The position numbers were made by a program, and so were the translations under genes. Shown one piece after another: positions 1 through 7,290 of a stretch of 7,290 nt of DNA (its first letter is position 1; each line of letters begins with the position of its first letter). The notes under the pieces are model-generated. The model did not search any database. It saw only the letters and a program-made list of their open reading frames with translations, and was not told the DNA's origin. This DNA is from Ilumatobacteraceae bacterium (GTDB lineage Bacteria; Actinomycetota; Acidimicrobiia; Acidimicrobiales; Ilumatobacteraceae), in contig JALOLG010000065.1 in NCBI GenBank assembly GCA_025456105.1, positions 1 to 7,290 of the forward strand. The letters are read 5' to 3'.

Positions 1-1
1 A

Positions 2-29
2 CGAGTCCCGACCGCGCGGTCAGGACTCG
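2..29 (-). terminator. Possible hairpin at the 3' end of the SCP2 gene
   Basis: Seven-base arms (2-8 and 23-29) are perfect inverted repeats. Between them lies the 10-base palindrome ACCGCGCGGT at 11-20, so a two-tier hairpin can form. The stop codon of the SCP2 gene (22-20) sits inside the structure, and no U-tract can be seen because the window ends. It could end the three-gene minus-strand transcript or be a processing or stability hairpin. Chance is a real alternative in DNA this GC-rich. Confidence 0.35.
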
Positions 30-430
30 GTCATCGCGCGGATCTCGGCGGCGATCTGCTTCGAGAGCTCGTCCTGGGGCATGGCGGTCTGCATCGCCAT
101 GAGCTTCATCATGTCGCCCTGGACCTTGATCTTGCCCGACATGAACGCCTGCATGGCCACCGCCTGATCACCGTCGACGAACATCGCCTTGGCGGTCGCG
201 TAGTCGGTGGTGACCGTCGCGTCGGGGCCCTCGAGCTCGCCGAGCTCCATGACGACCTCACCCGACGACGTGTCGAGGTGGGTGGTGACGGTGCCGTCGC
301 CGAAGGGCACGTCGGTGATGACCTGGTTGATCCTGATCGAGGTGGTGATCTTGGGGACCTGGTCGTGGTACTTCGCCCGGATCTCGCGGGCGGCGTCCAT
401 CCACTCGTCGGACAAGAAGGGGTGGGTCAT
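20..430 (-). CDS. SCP2 sterol-binding domain protein
   Basis: A 136-residue protein that is essentially one SCP2 (sterol carrier protein 2) fold. These small soluble proteins bind lipids or acyl chains in a hydrophobic tunnel and lack catalytic residues. The family hallmark is the C-terminal stretch at residues 96-113 (F-M-S-G-K-I-K-V-Q-G-D-M-M-K-L-M), preceded by a beta-rich half with D/T-rich strands (residues 45-80). There is no signal peptide or membrane segment, so it should be cytosolic. The ATG at 430-428 overlaps the TGA of the upstream enolase gene in an ATGA tetranucleotide, and only a weak Shine-Dalgarno precedes it, so translational coupling is likely. It is the last gene of a three-gene unit. 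The family assignment is solid. The ligand, and why it travels with an acyl-amino acid enolase, cannot be read from the sequence. Confidence 0.88.
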   Translation of the reverse strand: MTHPFLSDEWMDAAREIRAKYHDQVPKITTSIRINQVITDVPFGDGTVTTHLDTSSGEVVMELGELEGPDATVTTDYATAKAMFVDGDQAVAMQAFMSGKIKVQGDMMKLMAMQTAMPQDELSKQIAAEIRAMTES

Positions 431-1542
431 GGCGCCGACAGTATCCGGGACGACCGCGTGACGGCGTGGAGAGCGGCGAGATCGAGCTCGTACCCGAGCC
501 CCGCCCCGGCGGGCACCGCGACGTGGCCGTCGACCACGCGGATCGGGTCGGTCACGATGTCGTGGGCGTAGAACCGGCTCGACGCGCTGATGTCGCCGGG
601 CAGCGTGAACCCGGGGAGGCAGGCGAGTGCGACGTTCGCCGCCCGGCCGATGCCGGTCTCGAGCATCCCGCCGCACCACACCGGGATCCCGCGGTCGCGG
701 CACGCGTCGTGGATCCGACGCGCTTCGAGGTAGCCGCCGACTCGCCCGGGCTTGATGTTCACCACCTCGGCCGCGCCGAGCTCGATGGCGTCGACGGCGG
801 TCGCGGTCGACACGATCGACTCGTCGAGGCACACCGGGGTGCTCGACGCCGCGGCGAGCCGGGCGTGCCCGAGCAGGTCGTCCTCGGGCAGCGGCTGCTC
901 GACGAGCAGGAGGCCGAACTCGTCGAGTCGGCAGAGGTGCTCGATGTCGGTCCTGGTGTACGCGGTGTTCGCGTCGACCTGGAGCGGCATCTGGTCGCCC
1001 ACCAGCTCGCGCACGCGGCGCACCGGCTCGAGGTCCCAGCCCGGCTCGATCTTGAGCTTGATGCGCGCGTACCCGTCGTCGACGTAGCCCTGGACCGCCG
1101 CGAGCAGCAGGTCGACCGACTCGAAGATCCCGACGCTGACCCCGCTCGGCACCTCTCGGCGCTCGGCACCGAGGTGGGCGTGCAGCGTGGTGCCGAGACG
1201 TCGCAGCTCGGCGTCGAGGACCGCCATCTCGATCGCGGCCTTGGCCATCGGGTGGCCCTTCACGGGAGCGAGGCGGTGCGCGACGTCGGCTGCCGCGAGC
1301 GGAGCACCGGCGAGGCGGGGGAGCAGGTGGTGCTCGATCACGAGCTCGGCACCGTCGACGAACTCGGCGGAGTAGACGGGATCGCGCAGCGCGACGCACT
1401 CACCCCACCCCTCGGAGCCGTCGTCGAAGCCGGCTCGGACGAGCAGGACGTCGCGCTCGGTCTCGGTGCCGAAGCTGGTGCGGAACGGTGTGACGAGGGG
1501 CAGGTCGATGCGCCGCAGCTCGAGCTCGACGAGGTGGGTCAC
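427..1542 (-). CDS. Enolase-superfamily MenC / N-succinylamino acid racemase (OSBS/NSAR family)
   Basis: A 371-residue enolase-superfamily enzyme of the o-succinylbenzoate synthase / N-acylamino acid racemase (MenC class 2) group. The catalytic set is complete: K-x-K at K162/K164, metal ligands D190, E215 and D240, and the opposite-face lysine K264. The family signature W-C-G-G-M-L-E-T-G-I-G-R-A is at 289-301. Residues 1-125 form the capping domain and the rest the barrel. The GTG start (1542-1540) directly abuts the TAG of the upstream GNAT gene, with a purine-rich AAGAAGGGG five bases before it; the next Met is residue 99. The family contains enzymes that dehydrate SHCHC in menaquinone synthesis, enzymes that racemise N-succinylamino acids, and enzymes that do both. 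The residues seen do not separate these. The adjacent GNAT gene and the absence of any other men gene here favour NSAR, so I give no gene symbol. Confidence 0.9.
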   Translation of the reverse strand: MTHLVELELRRIDLPLVTPFRTSFGTETERDVLLVRAGFDDGSEGWGECVALRDPVYSAEFVDGAELVIEHHLLPRLAGAPLAAADVAHRLAPVKGHPMAKAAIEMAVLDAELRRLGTTLHAHLGAERREVPSGVSVGIFESVDLLLAAVQGYVDDGYARIKLKIEPGWDLEPVRRVRELVGDQMPLQVDANTAYTRTDIEHLCRLDEFGLLLVEQPLPEDDLLGHARLAAASSTPVCLDESIVSTATAVDAIELGAAEVVNIKPGRVGGYLEARRIHDACRDRGIPVWCGGMLETGIGRAANVALACLPGFTLPGDISASSRFYAHDIVTDPIRVVDGHVAVPAGAGLGYELDLAALHAVTRSSRILSAP

Positions 1543-2247
1543 CTAGGCCCCTTCTTCGAGCAGGTAGGCGCCGTCGCGGCTGAAGCCGGTGACCGACCAG
1601 CCGTGCTCGAGCCGGCCGCCGAGCGCCCGCCGCACCTCGTGGCGCCACTCCGCCGCGAGGTGGTGGTCGGTGCGTCGCAGCGCCGTGATGTCCTCCGGCG
1701 TCGGCACCTCGACGGCGAGCGACGACGGCGGCCGCTCGCGCACCGCCTCCCCGCTCGTGGGCCAGGCGACGAGCAGGCGGTCGGTCTCGTCGCCTGCGTT
1801 GAGCGCGTCGTCGATCGGTCCGTAGAAGTCGACCAGGTACTCCTCGACCCGCGCCCCGAGGACCTCGATGTTGAACCAGGCGTTCCGTCGCACGAGCGGG
1901 TCGAAGGTCCAGGTGAGCCACGCCAGGTCGTGCTCGTGGGCCCACGTGCGCTGGTGCAGCTTGATCGCCCGGCCCACCCCGGCCTGGCGTGCGCCCGGCA
2001 GCAGCCCCGTCACGTGGCTGTGCAGCGCCGGCTCGCCGCGGTGGCGGGCGAGGAACCCGAACGACGCGCCCACCATCTGGGTCCCCGCGACGGCGGCGGC
2101 CACGTAGCCGCCACCGTGTGACACGGCTCGCATGATCTCGACGCCGACGATGGGCGTCGAGGTGCCCCAGATCTGCTGGAGCACGCGCTCCATGGCGGTC
2201 ATCTCCTCGACCGTCGTGAGCAGCCGGATCTCGATCTCGTCGCTCAT
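1543..2247 (-). CDS. GNAT acyltransferase (COG3375-like), candidate D-amino acid N-succinyltransferase
   Basis: A 234-residue GNAT-fold acyltransferase. The acyl-CoA pyrophosphate loop fits R/Q-x-x-G-x-G at R87-Q-A-G90-V-G92, following strand beta4 (H-S-H-V-T-G, 76-81). Residues 108-135 carry L-A-W-L-T-W-T-F-D-P-L, then R-R-N-A-W-F-N and L-G-A. With the later Y-G and L-N-A-G-x-x-T-D-R-x-L-V (142-160), this is the pattern I associate with the GNAT group of COG3375, found next to MenC/NSAR genes. In the Geobacillus kaustophilus pathway such an enzyme succinylates D-amino acids before racemisation. The start is ATG 2247-2245; no Shine-Dalgarno precedes it, but a TACGGT box lies nine bases upstream, so the mRNA may be nearly leaderless. 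The stop touches the next gene's GTG. The fold is certain; the acyl donor and acceptor are inferred from context. Confidence 0.85.
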   Translation of the reverse strand: MSDEIEIRLLTTVEEMTAMERVLQQIWGTSTPIVGVEIMRAVSHGGGYVAAAVAGTQMVGASFGFLARHRGEPALHSHVTGLLPGARQAGVGRAIKLHQRTWAHEHDLAWLTWTFDPLVRRNAWFNIEVLGARVEEYLVDFYGPIDDALNAGDETDRLLVAWPTSGEAVRERPPSSLAVEVPTPEDITALRRTDHHLAAEWRHEVRRALGGRLEHGWSVTGFSRDGAYLLEEGA

Positions 2248-2285
2248 CGTGCACGGACCGTAGACGTTCCTCGTTGGTGCCCGGC
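2248..2285 (-). promoter_or_regulatory. Possible promoter of the GNAT-enolase-SCP2 unit
   Basis: On the minus strand TACGGT (2262-2257) fits the T-A-n-n-n-T pattern of actinobacterial -10 boxes. It ends nine bases before the GNAT ATG, which would give an untranslated leader of only a few bases. No convincing -35 hexamer lies at 16-18 bases spacing, so the support is weak. The box sits in the short intergenic stretch shared with the divergent serA gene. Confidence 0.3.
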
Positions 2286-2302
2286 GCCTCGGCCGGTAAG
2301 CA
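2274..2302 (+). promoter_or_regulatory. Candidate serA promoter giving a leaderless mRNA
   Basis: TTGGTG (2274-2279) and TAAGCA (2297-2302) are separated by exactly 17 bases. A transcript starting about eight bases after the -10 would begin at or next to the ATG at 2311. Neither candidate start codon of serA has a properly spaced Shine-Dalgarno, which agrees with leaderless initiation. The -35 keeps TTG and the -10 keeps TA, so the match is partial. The -10 would cover the alternative ATG at 2302. Confidence 0.4.
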
Positions 2303-2310
2303 TGAGGGCC

Positions 2311-3876
2311 ATGGCGCGCATCCTGGTCACCGAAGACATCGCCGACGGCGGGCTCGACCGGCTCCGGTCGGCCGGCCACGAGGTCGACGTCCGGGCCGGT
2401 CTGTCGCCCGAACAGCTGCTCGAGGCGATCGTGGGCGCGCACGCACTGATCATCAGGTCGGCCACCCAGGTCACCGACGAGGTGCTGGCGGCAGGGGCCG
2501 ACCTGGTGGTGGTGGGCCGAGCCGGCATCGGGCTCGACAACGTCGACGTCGACGCGGCCACGCGGCGCGGCGTCATGGTGGTGAACGCGCCGCAGTCGAA
2601 CATCGTGTCCGCCGCCGAGCACACGATGGCGCTGCTGCTGGCCCAGGCCCGCAACGTCCCGCAGGCGCACACCGCCCTCGTGGCGGGCCGATGGGAGCGG
2701 AGCCGTTGGGAGGGCGTCGAGCTCGCCGACAAGACGCTCGGCATCGTCGGGCTCGGCCGCATCGGCAAGCTGGTGGCCGACCGGGCGAAGGCGTTCCAGA
2801 TGCGGCTCGTGGCCTACGACCCGTTCGTGTCGGCCGACCGGGCTCGCCAGCTCGGGGTCGAGCTGCTGCCGCTCGACCAGCTGATCGCCGAGTCCGACTT
2901 CCTCACGATCCACCTCCCGAAGAACAAGGAGACCACGGGGCTCATCAACCGCGACCTGCTGCTGAAGGCCAAGCCCGGCCTGCGCATCATCAACGTCGCT
3001 CGCGGCGGGATCGTCGTGGAATCGGATCTCGCCGACTGCGTCCGCGACGGTGTCGTCGCGGGCGCTGCGCTCGACGTGTTCGACACCGAGCCCACCACCG
3101 AGTCGCCGCTGTTCGGTCTCGAGTCGGTGGTGGTCACCCCGCACCTCGGCGCGAGCACGCGCGAGGCGCAGGACAAGGCCGGCGACACCATCGCCGACAT
3201 GGTCCAGCTCGCCCTCGCCGGCGACTTCGTGCCCTTCGCCGTCAACGTCAGCGCCGCCGAGGCCAACGAGACCCTGCGCCCGTTCCTGCCGCTCGCCGAG
3301 CGGCTCGGTCGGCTCTTCTCGTCGCTCGTCGGCGAGGCGGTGCCCACCCTCGAGCTGTCGTTCGAGGGTGAGATCGGTGGCTACGACACCCGCATCCTGG
3401 GCCTCGCCGCCCTGAAGGGGTTCTTCGGTGGGATCAGCGACGAGCCCGTCACCTACGTGAACGGGCCCCAGCTGGCACGCGACCACGGCGTCGACGTGCG
3501 CGAGACGAGCTCCACCTCGTCCGACGACTACGTCAACCTGGTCACGGTCGCCGGTGGCGGCCACTCCATCAGCGGCACGCTCACCGGGCGTCGGGGCGAG
3601 CAGCGCATCGTCGGCATCGACGGCCACACGTTCGACGTGCCGCCGTCGGAGCACATGGTGATGGTCACCAACGACGACCGCCCGGGTGTGATCGGCACCG
3701 TCGGCCTGCTCCTCGGCGACGCCGGCGTGAACATCGCCGACATGGACGTCGGCCGCGCCGAGACCGCCGGCACCGCCGTCATGCTCATCGCGCCGTCGGC
3801 CGAGGTGCCCGCCGAGGTCCTCGCCGCGCTGCGATCGGCGCCGGGCATCCTCAGCGTCGCCGAGCTCCGCGGCTGA
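2311..3876 (+). CDS. serA: D-3-phosphoglycerate dehydrogenase (long form with ASB and ACT domains)
   Basis: Oxidises 3-phosphoglycerate to 3-phosphohydroxypyruvate with NAD, the first step of the phosphorylated serine pathway, in the cytosol. Counting from ATG 2311 (521 residues), the Rossmann motif G-L-G-R-I-G is at 147-152 and the NAD-ribose acidic residue is D170. The catalytic trio is R231 (N-V-A-R-G-G), E260 (D-T-E-P) and H278 (P-H-L-G-A-S-T). Residues 312-440 form the intervening ASB domain typical of the Mycobacterium-type long enzyme (about 528 residues there). Residues 447-521 form a C-terminal ACT domain, which in this type senses serine. An in-frame ATG at 2302 would add three residues; I prefer 2311 because the candidate -10 box overlaps 2302. 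The gene is divergent from the GNAT unit, convergent with pyrF, and intact throughout. Confidence 0.97.
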   Translation: MARILVTEDIADGGLDRLRSAGHEVDVRAGLSPEQLLEAIVGAHALIIRSATQVTDEVLAAGADLVVVGRAGIGLDNVDVDAATRRGVMVVNAPQSNIVSAAEHTMALLLAQARNVPQAHTALVAGRWERSRWEGVELADKTLGIVGLGRIGKLVADRAKAFQMRLVAYDPFVSADRARQLGVELLPLDQLIAESDFLTIHLPKNKETTGLINRDLLLKAKPGLRIINVARGGIVVESDLADCVRDGVVAGAALDVFDTEPTTESPLFGLESVVVTPHLGASTREAQDKAGDTIADMVQLALAGDFVPFAVNVSAAEANETLRPFLPLAERLGRLFSSLVGEAVPTLELSFEGEIGGYDTRILGLAALKGFFGGISDEPVTYVNGPQLARDHGVDVRETSSTSSDDYVNLVTVAGGGHSISGTLTGRRGEQRIVGIDGHTFDVPPSEHMVMVTNDDRPGVIGTVGLLLGDAGVNIADMDVGRAETAGTAVMLIAPSAEVPAEVLAALRSAPGILSVAELRG

Positions 3877-3885
3877 CGGTCTGCC

Positions 3886-3934
3886 GCTCTCGTGCTCCGG
3901 GAGGGGTCGTGCGCCCCTCCACGAGCACCAGAGC
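3886..3934. terminator. Bidirectional hairpin between convergent serA and pyrF
   Basis: An inner hairpin has perfect seven-base arms (GGAGGGG 3900-3906, CCCCTCC 3914-3920) and a seven-base loop. Outside a 3x3 internal loop, 3886-3896 pairs with 3924-3934 with one mismatch. It starts ten bases after the serA stop and ends ten bases past the pyrF stop, so it is read equally from both sides. No U-tract follows on either strand, as is common for terminators in GC-rich actinobacteria. Confidence 0.7.
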
Positions 3935-3944
3935 GCGAGATGGG

Positions 3945-4751
3945 TCAGGCAACGGCGGCGATCGCGTCGCGGGTGCGCCGAGCCGCGGCGCGGGCCGCGT
4001 CGGCGAAGTCGTCGTGCGGCGACGCGTAGAGGATCTCGCGCGAGCTCGACACGATCAGGCCGGTGCCCGCGCCCGTGCGGCCGGCCTGCACCGAGCCGGT
4101 CAGGTCGCCGCCCTGGGCGCCGACCCCCGGCACGAGGATCGGCAGCTCGCCCACCTGGGCCCGCACGTCGGCGAGCTGGCTCGGAGTGGTCGCGCCCACC
4201 ACGAGGCCGCAGTCGCCGATCGCCGCCCAGCGGTCGGCCACCATCCGGGCGACGTGCAGGTAGAGGGGCGTGCCGTCGACGACCAGGTCCTGCAGCTCGC
4301 CGGCGCCCGGGTTGCTGGTGCGGCACAGCGCGATCACGCCGCCCGCCTCGAGGAACGGCGCCGCCGCATCGGTGCCGAGGTAGGGGTTGACGGTGACGGC
4401 GTCGGCGCCGTAGCGCCCGAACGCCTCACGCGCGTAGAACTCGGCCGTCGAGCCGATGTCGCCGCGCTTGGCGTCGAGGATCAGCACCACCTCCGGGTGC
4501 TGGGAGCGGATGTGCTCGCACACCCGTTCGAGCGCCGTCTCGGCCCGGTGCGCCGCGAAGTGGGCGATCTGGGGCTTGAACGCGCACACCAGGTCGGCGG
4601 TGGCGTCGACGATGGCGGTGCAGAACCGCTCGATCGCGTCGGGCGCCGCGTCGAGGACGTCGGGGAAGCGTGCCGGATCGGGGTCGAGCCCGACGCACAG
4701 CATCGAGCCCGACCGCTCCCAGGCGCGGCGGAGCCGCTGGTGGAACGTCAC
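3945..4751 (-). CDS. pyrF: Orotidine-5'-phosphate decarboxylase, type 2
   Basis: Decarboxylates OMP to UMP, the last step of de novo pyrimidine synthesis. The 268-residue length and the motif [12 protein letters not shown] (92-103) mark the type 2 (actinobacterial/myxococcal) family. The catalytic D-x-K-x-x-D is D93, K95 and D98, with K59 (F-K-P-Q) on the preceding strand. The phosphate-gripping end follows P-G-V-G-A-Q-G-G (208-215), with R238 close behind in S-S-S-R-E-I. The start is GTG 4751-4749, giving V-T-F-H-Q-R-L, a usual N-terminus for this family. A longer in-frame reading back to 4913 would run through the ferredoxin gene in another frame and is not credible. The GTG shares GTGA with the ferredoxin stop and a GAGGAG sits right against it, so coupled translation is likely. 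Confidence 0.96.
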   Translation of the reverse strand: MTFHQRLRRAWERSGSMLCVGLDPDPARFPDVLDAAPDAIERFCTAIVDATADLVCAFKPQIAHFAAHRAETALERVCEHIRSQHPEVVLILDAKRGDIGSTAEFYAREAFGRYGADAVTVNPYLGTDAAAPFLEAGGVIALCRTSNPGAGELQDLVVDGTPLYLHVARMVADRWAAIGDCGLVVGATTPSQLADVRAQVGELPILVPGVGAQGGDLTGSVQAGRTGAGTGLIVSSSREILYASPHDDFADAARAAARRTRDAIAAVA

Positions 4752-4939
4752 TCCTCGAGCGAGATCGCGGCGGTGGGGCAGAGGTCGGCCGCCTCGCGCA
4801 CCTTGTCGTGCAGCTCGGCGGGCGGCTCCTCCTGGAGGATGTAGAGGTAGCCGTCGCTGCGCACCTCGAACACCTCCGGGCACACCTGCATGCAGGCACC
4901 CGTCGATGCACACACGTCGAAGTCGACGCTCACCTTCAT
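4748..4939 (-). CDS. Mono-cluster ferredoxin ([3Fe-4S] or atypical [4Fe-4S])
   Basis: A 63-residue acidic ferredoxin of the COG1141 type, a small soluble one-electron carrier. The cluster ligands are C10, C16, C20 (followed by P21) and C54 (followed by P55). The spacing is C-x5-C-x3-C-P...C-P. The position where a [4Fe-4S] ferredoxin has its second cysteine is T13, so the protein should bind a [3Fe-4S] cluster or a [4Fe-4S] cluster with a non-cysteine ligand. Relatives often feed electrons to cytochrome P450s or other oxygenases. The ATG at 4939 has a G-rich GGGGGTCGGG just upstream. The gene lies 53 bases downstream of leuA and overlaps pyrF by GTGA. No redox partner is in the window, so its electron acceptor is unknown. 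Confidence 0.93.
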   Translation of the reverse strand: MKVSVDFDVCASTGACMQVCPEVFEVRSDGYLYILQEEPPAELHDKVREAADLCPTAAISLEE

Positions 4940-4967
4940 CCCGACCCCCAGTCGCTCATTCGTTGGA

Positions 4968-4991
4968 CGGTTCGCACGGTAGTCGGAACCG
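4968..4991 (-). other. Small inverted repeat after the leuA stop
   Basis: Six-base perfect arms (CGGTTC 4968-4973, GAACCG 4986-4991) with a 12-base loop follow the leuA stop by only one base in the minus direction. No U-tract is present. It could be a weak terminator or processing hairpin between leuA and the ferredoxin gene. I see no clear promoter for the ferredoxin in the 53-base gap, so leuA, ferredoxin and pyrF may be cotranscribed. Confidence 0.25.
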
Positions 4992-4992
4992 G

Positions 4993-6845
<1,853 letters not shown>

Positions 6846-6846
6846 C

Positions 6847-6874
6847 CCCGGGAGCGATCGAGGCCGCTCCCGGG
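6847..6874 (-). terminator. Hairpin terminator of the cupin gene
   Basis: Perfect ten-base inverted repeats (CCCGGGAGCG 6847-6856 and its complement 6865-6874) enclose an eight-base loop. The hairpin begins seven bases after the cupin stop codon in the minus direction. No U-tract follows, so it is a GC-only hairpin of the type often taken as a terminator in actinobacteria. It insulates the leuA leader promoter from upstream transcription. Confidence 0.6.
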
Positions 6875-6881
6875 CGCTCCC

Positions 6882-7265
6882 TCACGATCCGGCGAGCTTG
6901 CCCAGCACGTGGTCCATGACGGCCGTGTGCTCGTGCTGCGGGCTGAACAGCACCAGCTCGGCATCGTCGTTGACGGCCACGCTGTGGCCAGGCGGCCAGT
7001 GGAACAGCTGGCCCTTCCGGCAGCGCTCCGTGGTTCCGTCGCGATAGGTCACCACGACGTCGCCCTCCACCACGTAGCCCCAGTGCGCGCTGTCGCACAC
7101 GTCGTCCTTGAGCCCCTGGAGGAGCGGCGCGAGGTCGACGCCGGCGCGCATCGTGAAGTACTCGGCCGCGATCGCTCCGTACGCGAAGCCGCAGCCGTGG
7201 AGCTGGCGGGCCTCGGCGCCCGGAGCGTCGATCTTGATCGGGATCTCGTCCTTGGTCATGTGCAT
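6882..7265 (-). CDS. Small single-domain cupin protein, function unknown
   Basis: A 127-residue protein with one cupin beta-barrel spanning about residues 30-110. The first cupin motif is degenerate: H61 in A-H-W-G-Y-V-V-E-G-D, with E67 and G68, rather than H-x-H. The second is G85-x5-P91-P-G93-H94-x4-N99, also off consensus, with an additional H89. H111 and H113 (Q-H-E-H) follow the barrel. A metal site is possible from these histidines but not assured. There is no signal peptide. The first ATG (7265-7263) is preferred because GGAGGGG (7282-7276) lies ten bases upstream; a second ATG at 7259 would be 16 bases away. It is a single gene with its own downstream hairpin. I do not recognise a characterised homologue, and the neighbours give no clue to a substrate. 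Confidence 0.8.
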   Translation of the reverse strand: MHMTKDEIPIKIDAPGAEARQLHGCGFAYGAIAAEYFTMRAGVDLAPLLQGLKDDVCDSAHWGYVVEGDVVVTYRDGTTERCRKGQLFHWPPGHSVAVNDDAELVLFSPQHEHTAVMDHVLGKLAGS

Positions 7266-7275
7266 GGTGTGTCGT

Positions 7276-7282
7276 CCCCTCC
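7276..7282 (-). promoter_or_regulatory. Strong Shine-Dalgarno of the cupin gene
   Basis: GGAGGGG on the minus strand, ten bases before the ATG at 7265. It is the best ribosome-binding site in the window and settles the first of two nearby ATG codons as the start. The promoter lies beyond the window edge. Confidence 0.65.
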
Positions 7283-7290
7283 GTCTGTCC

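Noticed and set aside
466..2121. A 551-codon plus-strand frame opposite the enolase and GNAT genes
   Set aside because: It is antisense to two genes with intact catalytic motifs, and its composition is repetitive R/E/V/D/L with no recognisable domain.
2281..2296. Inverted repeat CCGGC...GCCGG before serA as an operator
   Set aside because: Five-base GC-only arms are expected by chance at this base composition, and it falls inside the spacer of the candidate promoter.
1543..4326. A 927-codon minus-strand open frame across serA
   Set aside because: Only its last 234 codons are a real gene (the GNAT). The rest is the antisense frame of serA, low-complexity and rich in R, G, D, E and V, as expected from GC-rich codon bias.
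4752..4913. A 54-residue N-terminal extension of PyrF
   Set aside because: It overlaps the ferredoxin coding region in another frame. The GTG at 4751 gives the usual N-terminus of the family.
4940..4992. A dedicated promoter for the ferredoxin-pyrF pair
   Set aside because: TACCGT and similar hexamers occur, but none has a -35 at suitable spacing; cotranscription with leuA is equally likely.

Overview
The window is a GC-rich stretch with dense, gap-poor genes, frequent GTG starts, 4-base stop/start overlaps and weak or absent Shine-Dalgarno sites. Together with the long actinobacterial forms of SerA, LeuA and the type 2 orotidine decarboxylase, this points to a chromosomal segment of a high-GC actinobacterium. 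The Acidimicrobiia are my best guess, but this is inference from style only. Nothing in the window looks like a mobile element, CRISPR array, rRNA or tRNA.

Layout. At the left, three tightly packed minus-strand genes read 2247 to 20: a GNAT acyltransferase, a MenC/N-succinylamino acid racemase-family enolase (GTG start directly abutting the GNAT stop), and a small SCP2 sterol-carrier protein (ATGA overlap). A short divergent promoter region (2248-2310) separates them from serA on the plus strand (2311-3876), the first enzyme of serine synthesis. serA converges on pyrF, and a long imperfect hairpin at 3886-3934 probably terminates both transcripts. On the minus strand, leuA (6699-4993), a mono-cluster ferredoxin (4939-4748) and pyrF (4751-3945) run in one direction; the ferredoxin and pyrF share a GTGA overlap. 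Upstream of leuA, 6700-6846 holds what reads as a complete leucine attenuation region: a promoter, a nine-codon leader ORF with five leucine codons, a stable hairpin just after its stop, and a GC hairpin plus U-tract terminator in front of leuA. A minus-strand cupin gene (7265-6882), followed by its own perfect hairpin, closes the window.

How the genes work together. SerA, LeuA and PyrF are ordinary anabolic enzymes (serine, leucine, UMP). The GNAT plus enolase pair matches the known gene context of the N-succinylamino acid racemase pathway, which converts D-amino acids irreversibly to L-amino acids. The 'MenC' gene may therefore not be a menaquinone gene here. The most interesting element is the leuA leader, whose peptide ORF appears to begin at or next to the transcription start (leaderless). 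serA and the GNAT gene also have a -10-like box just before the start codon.
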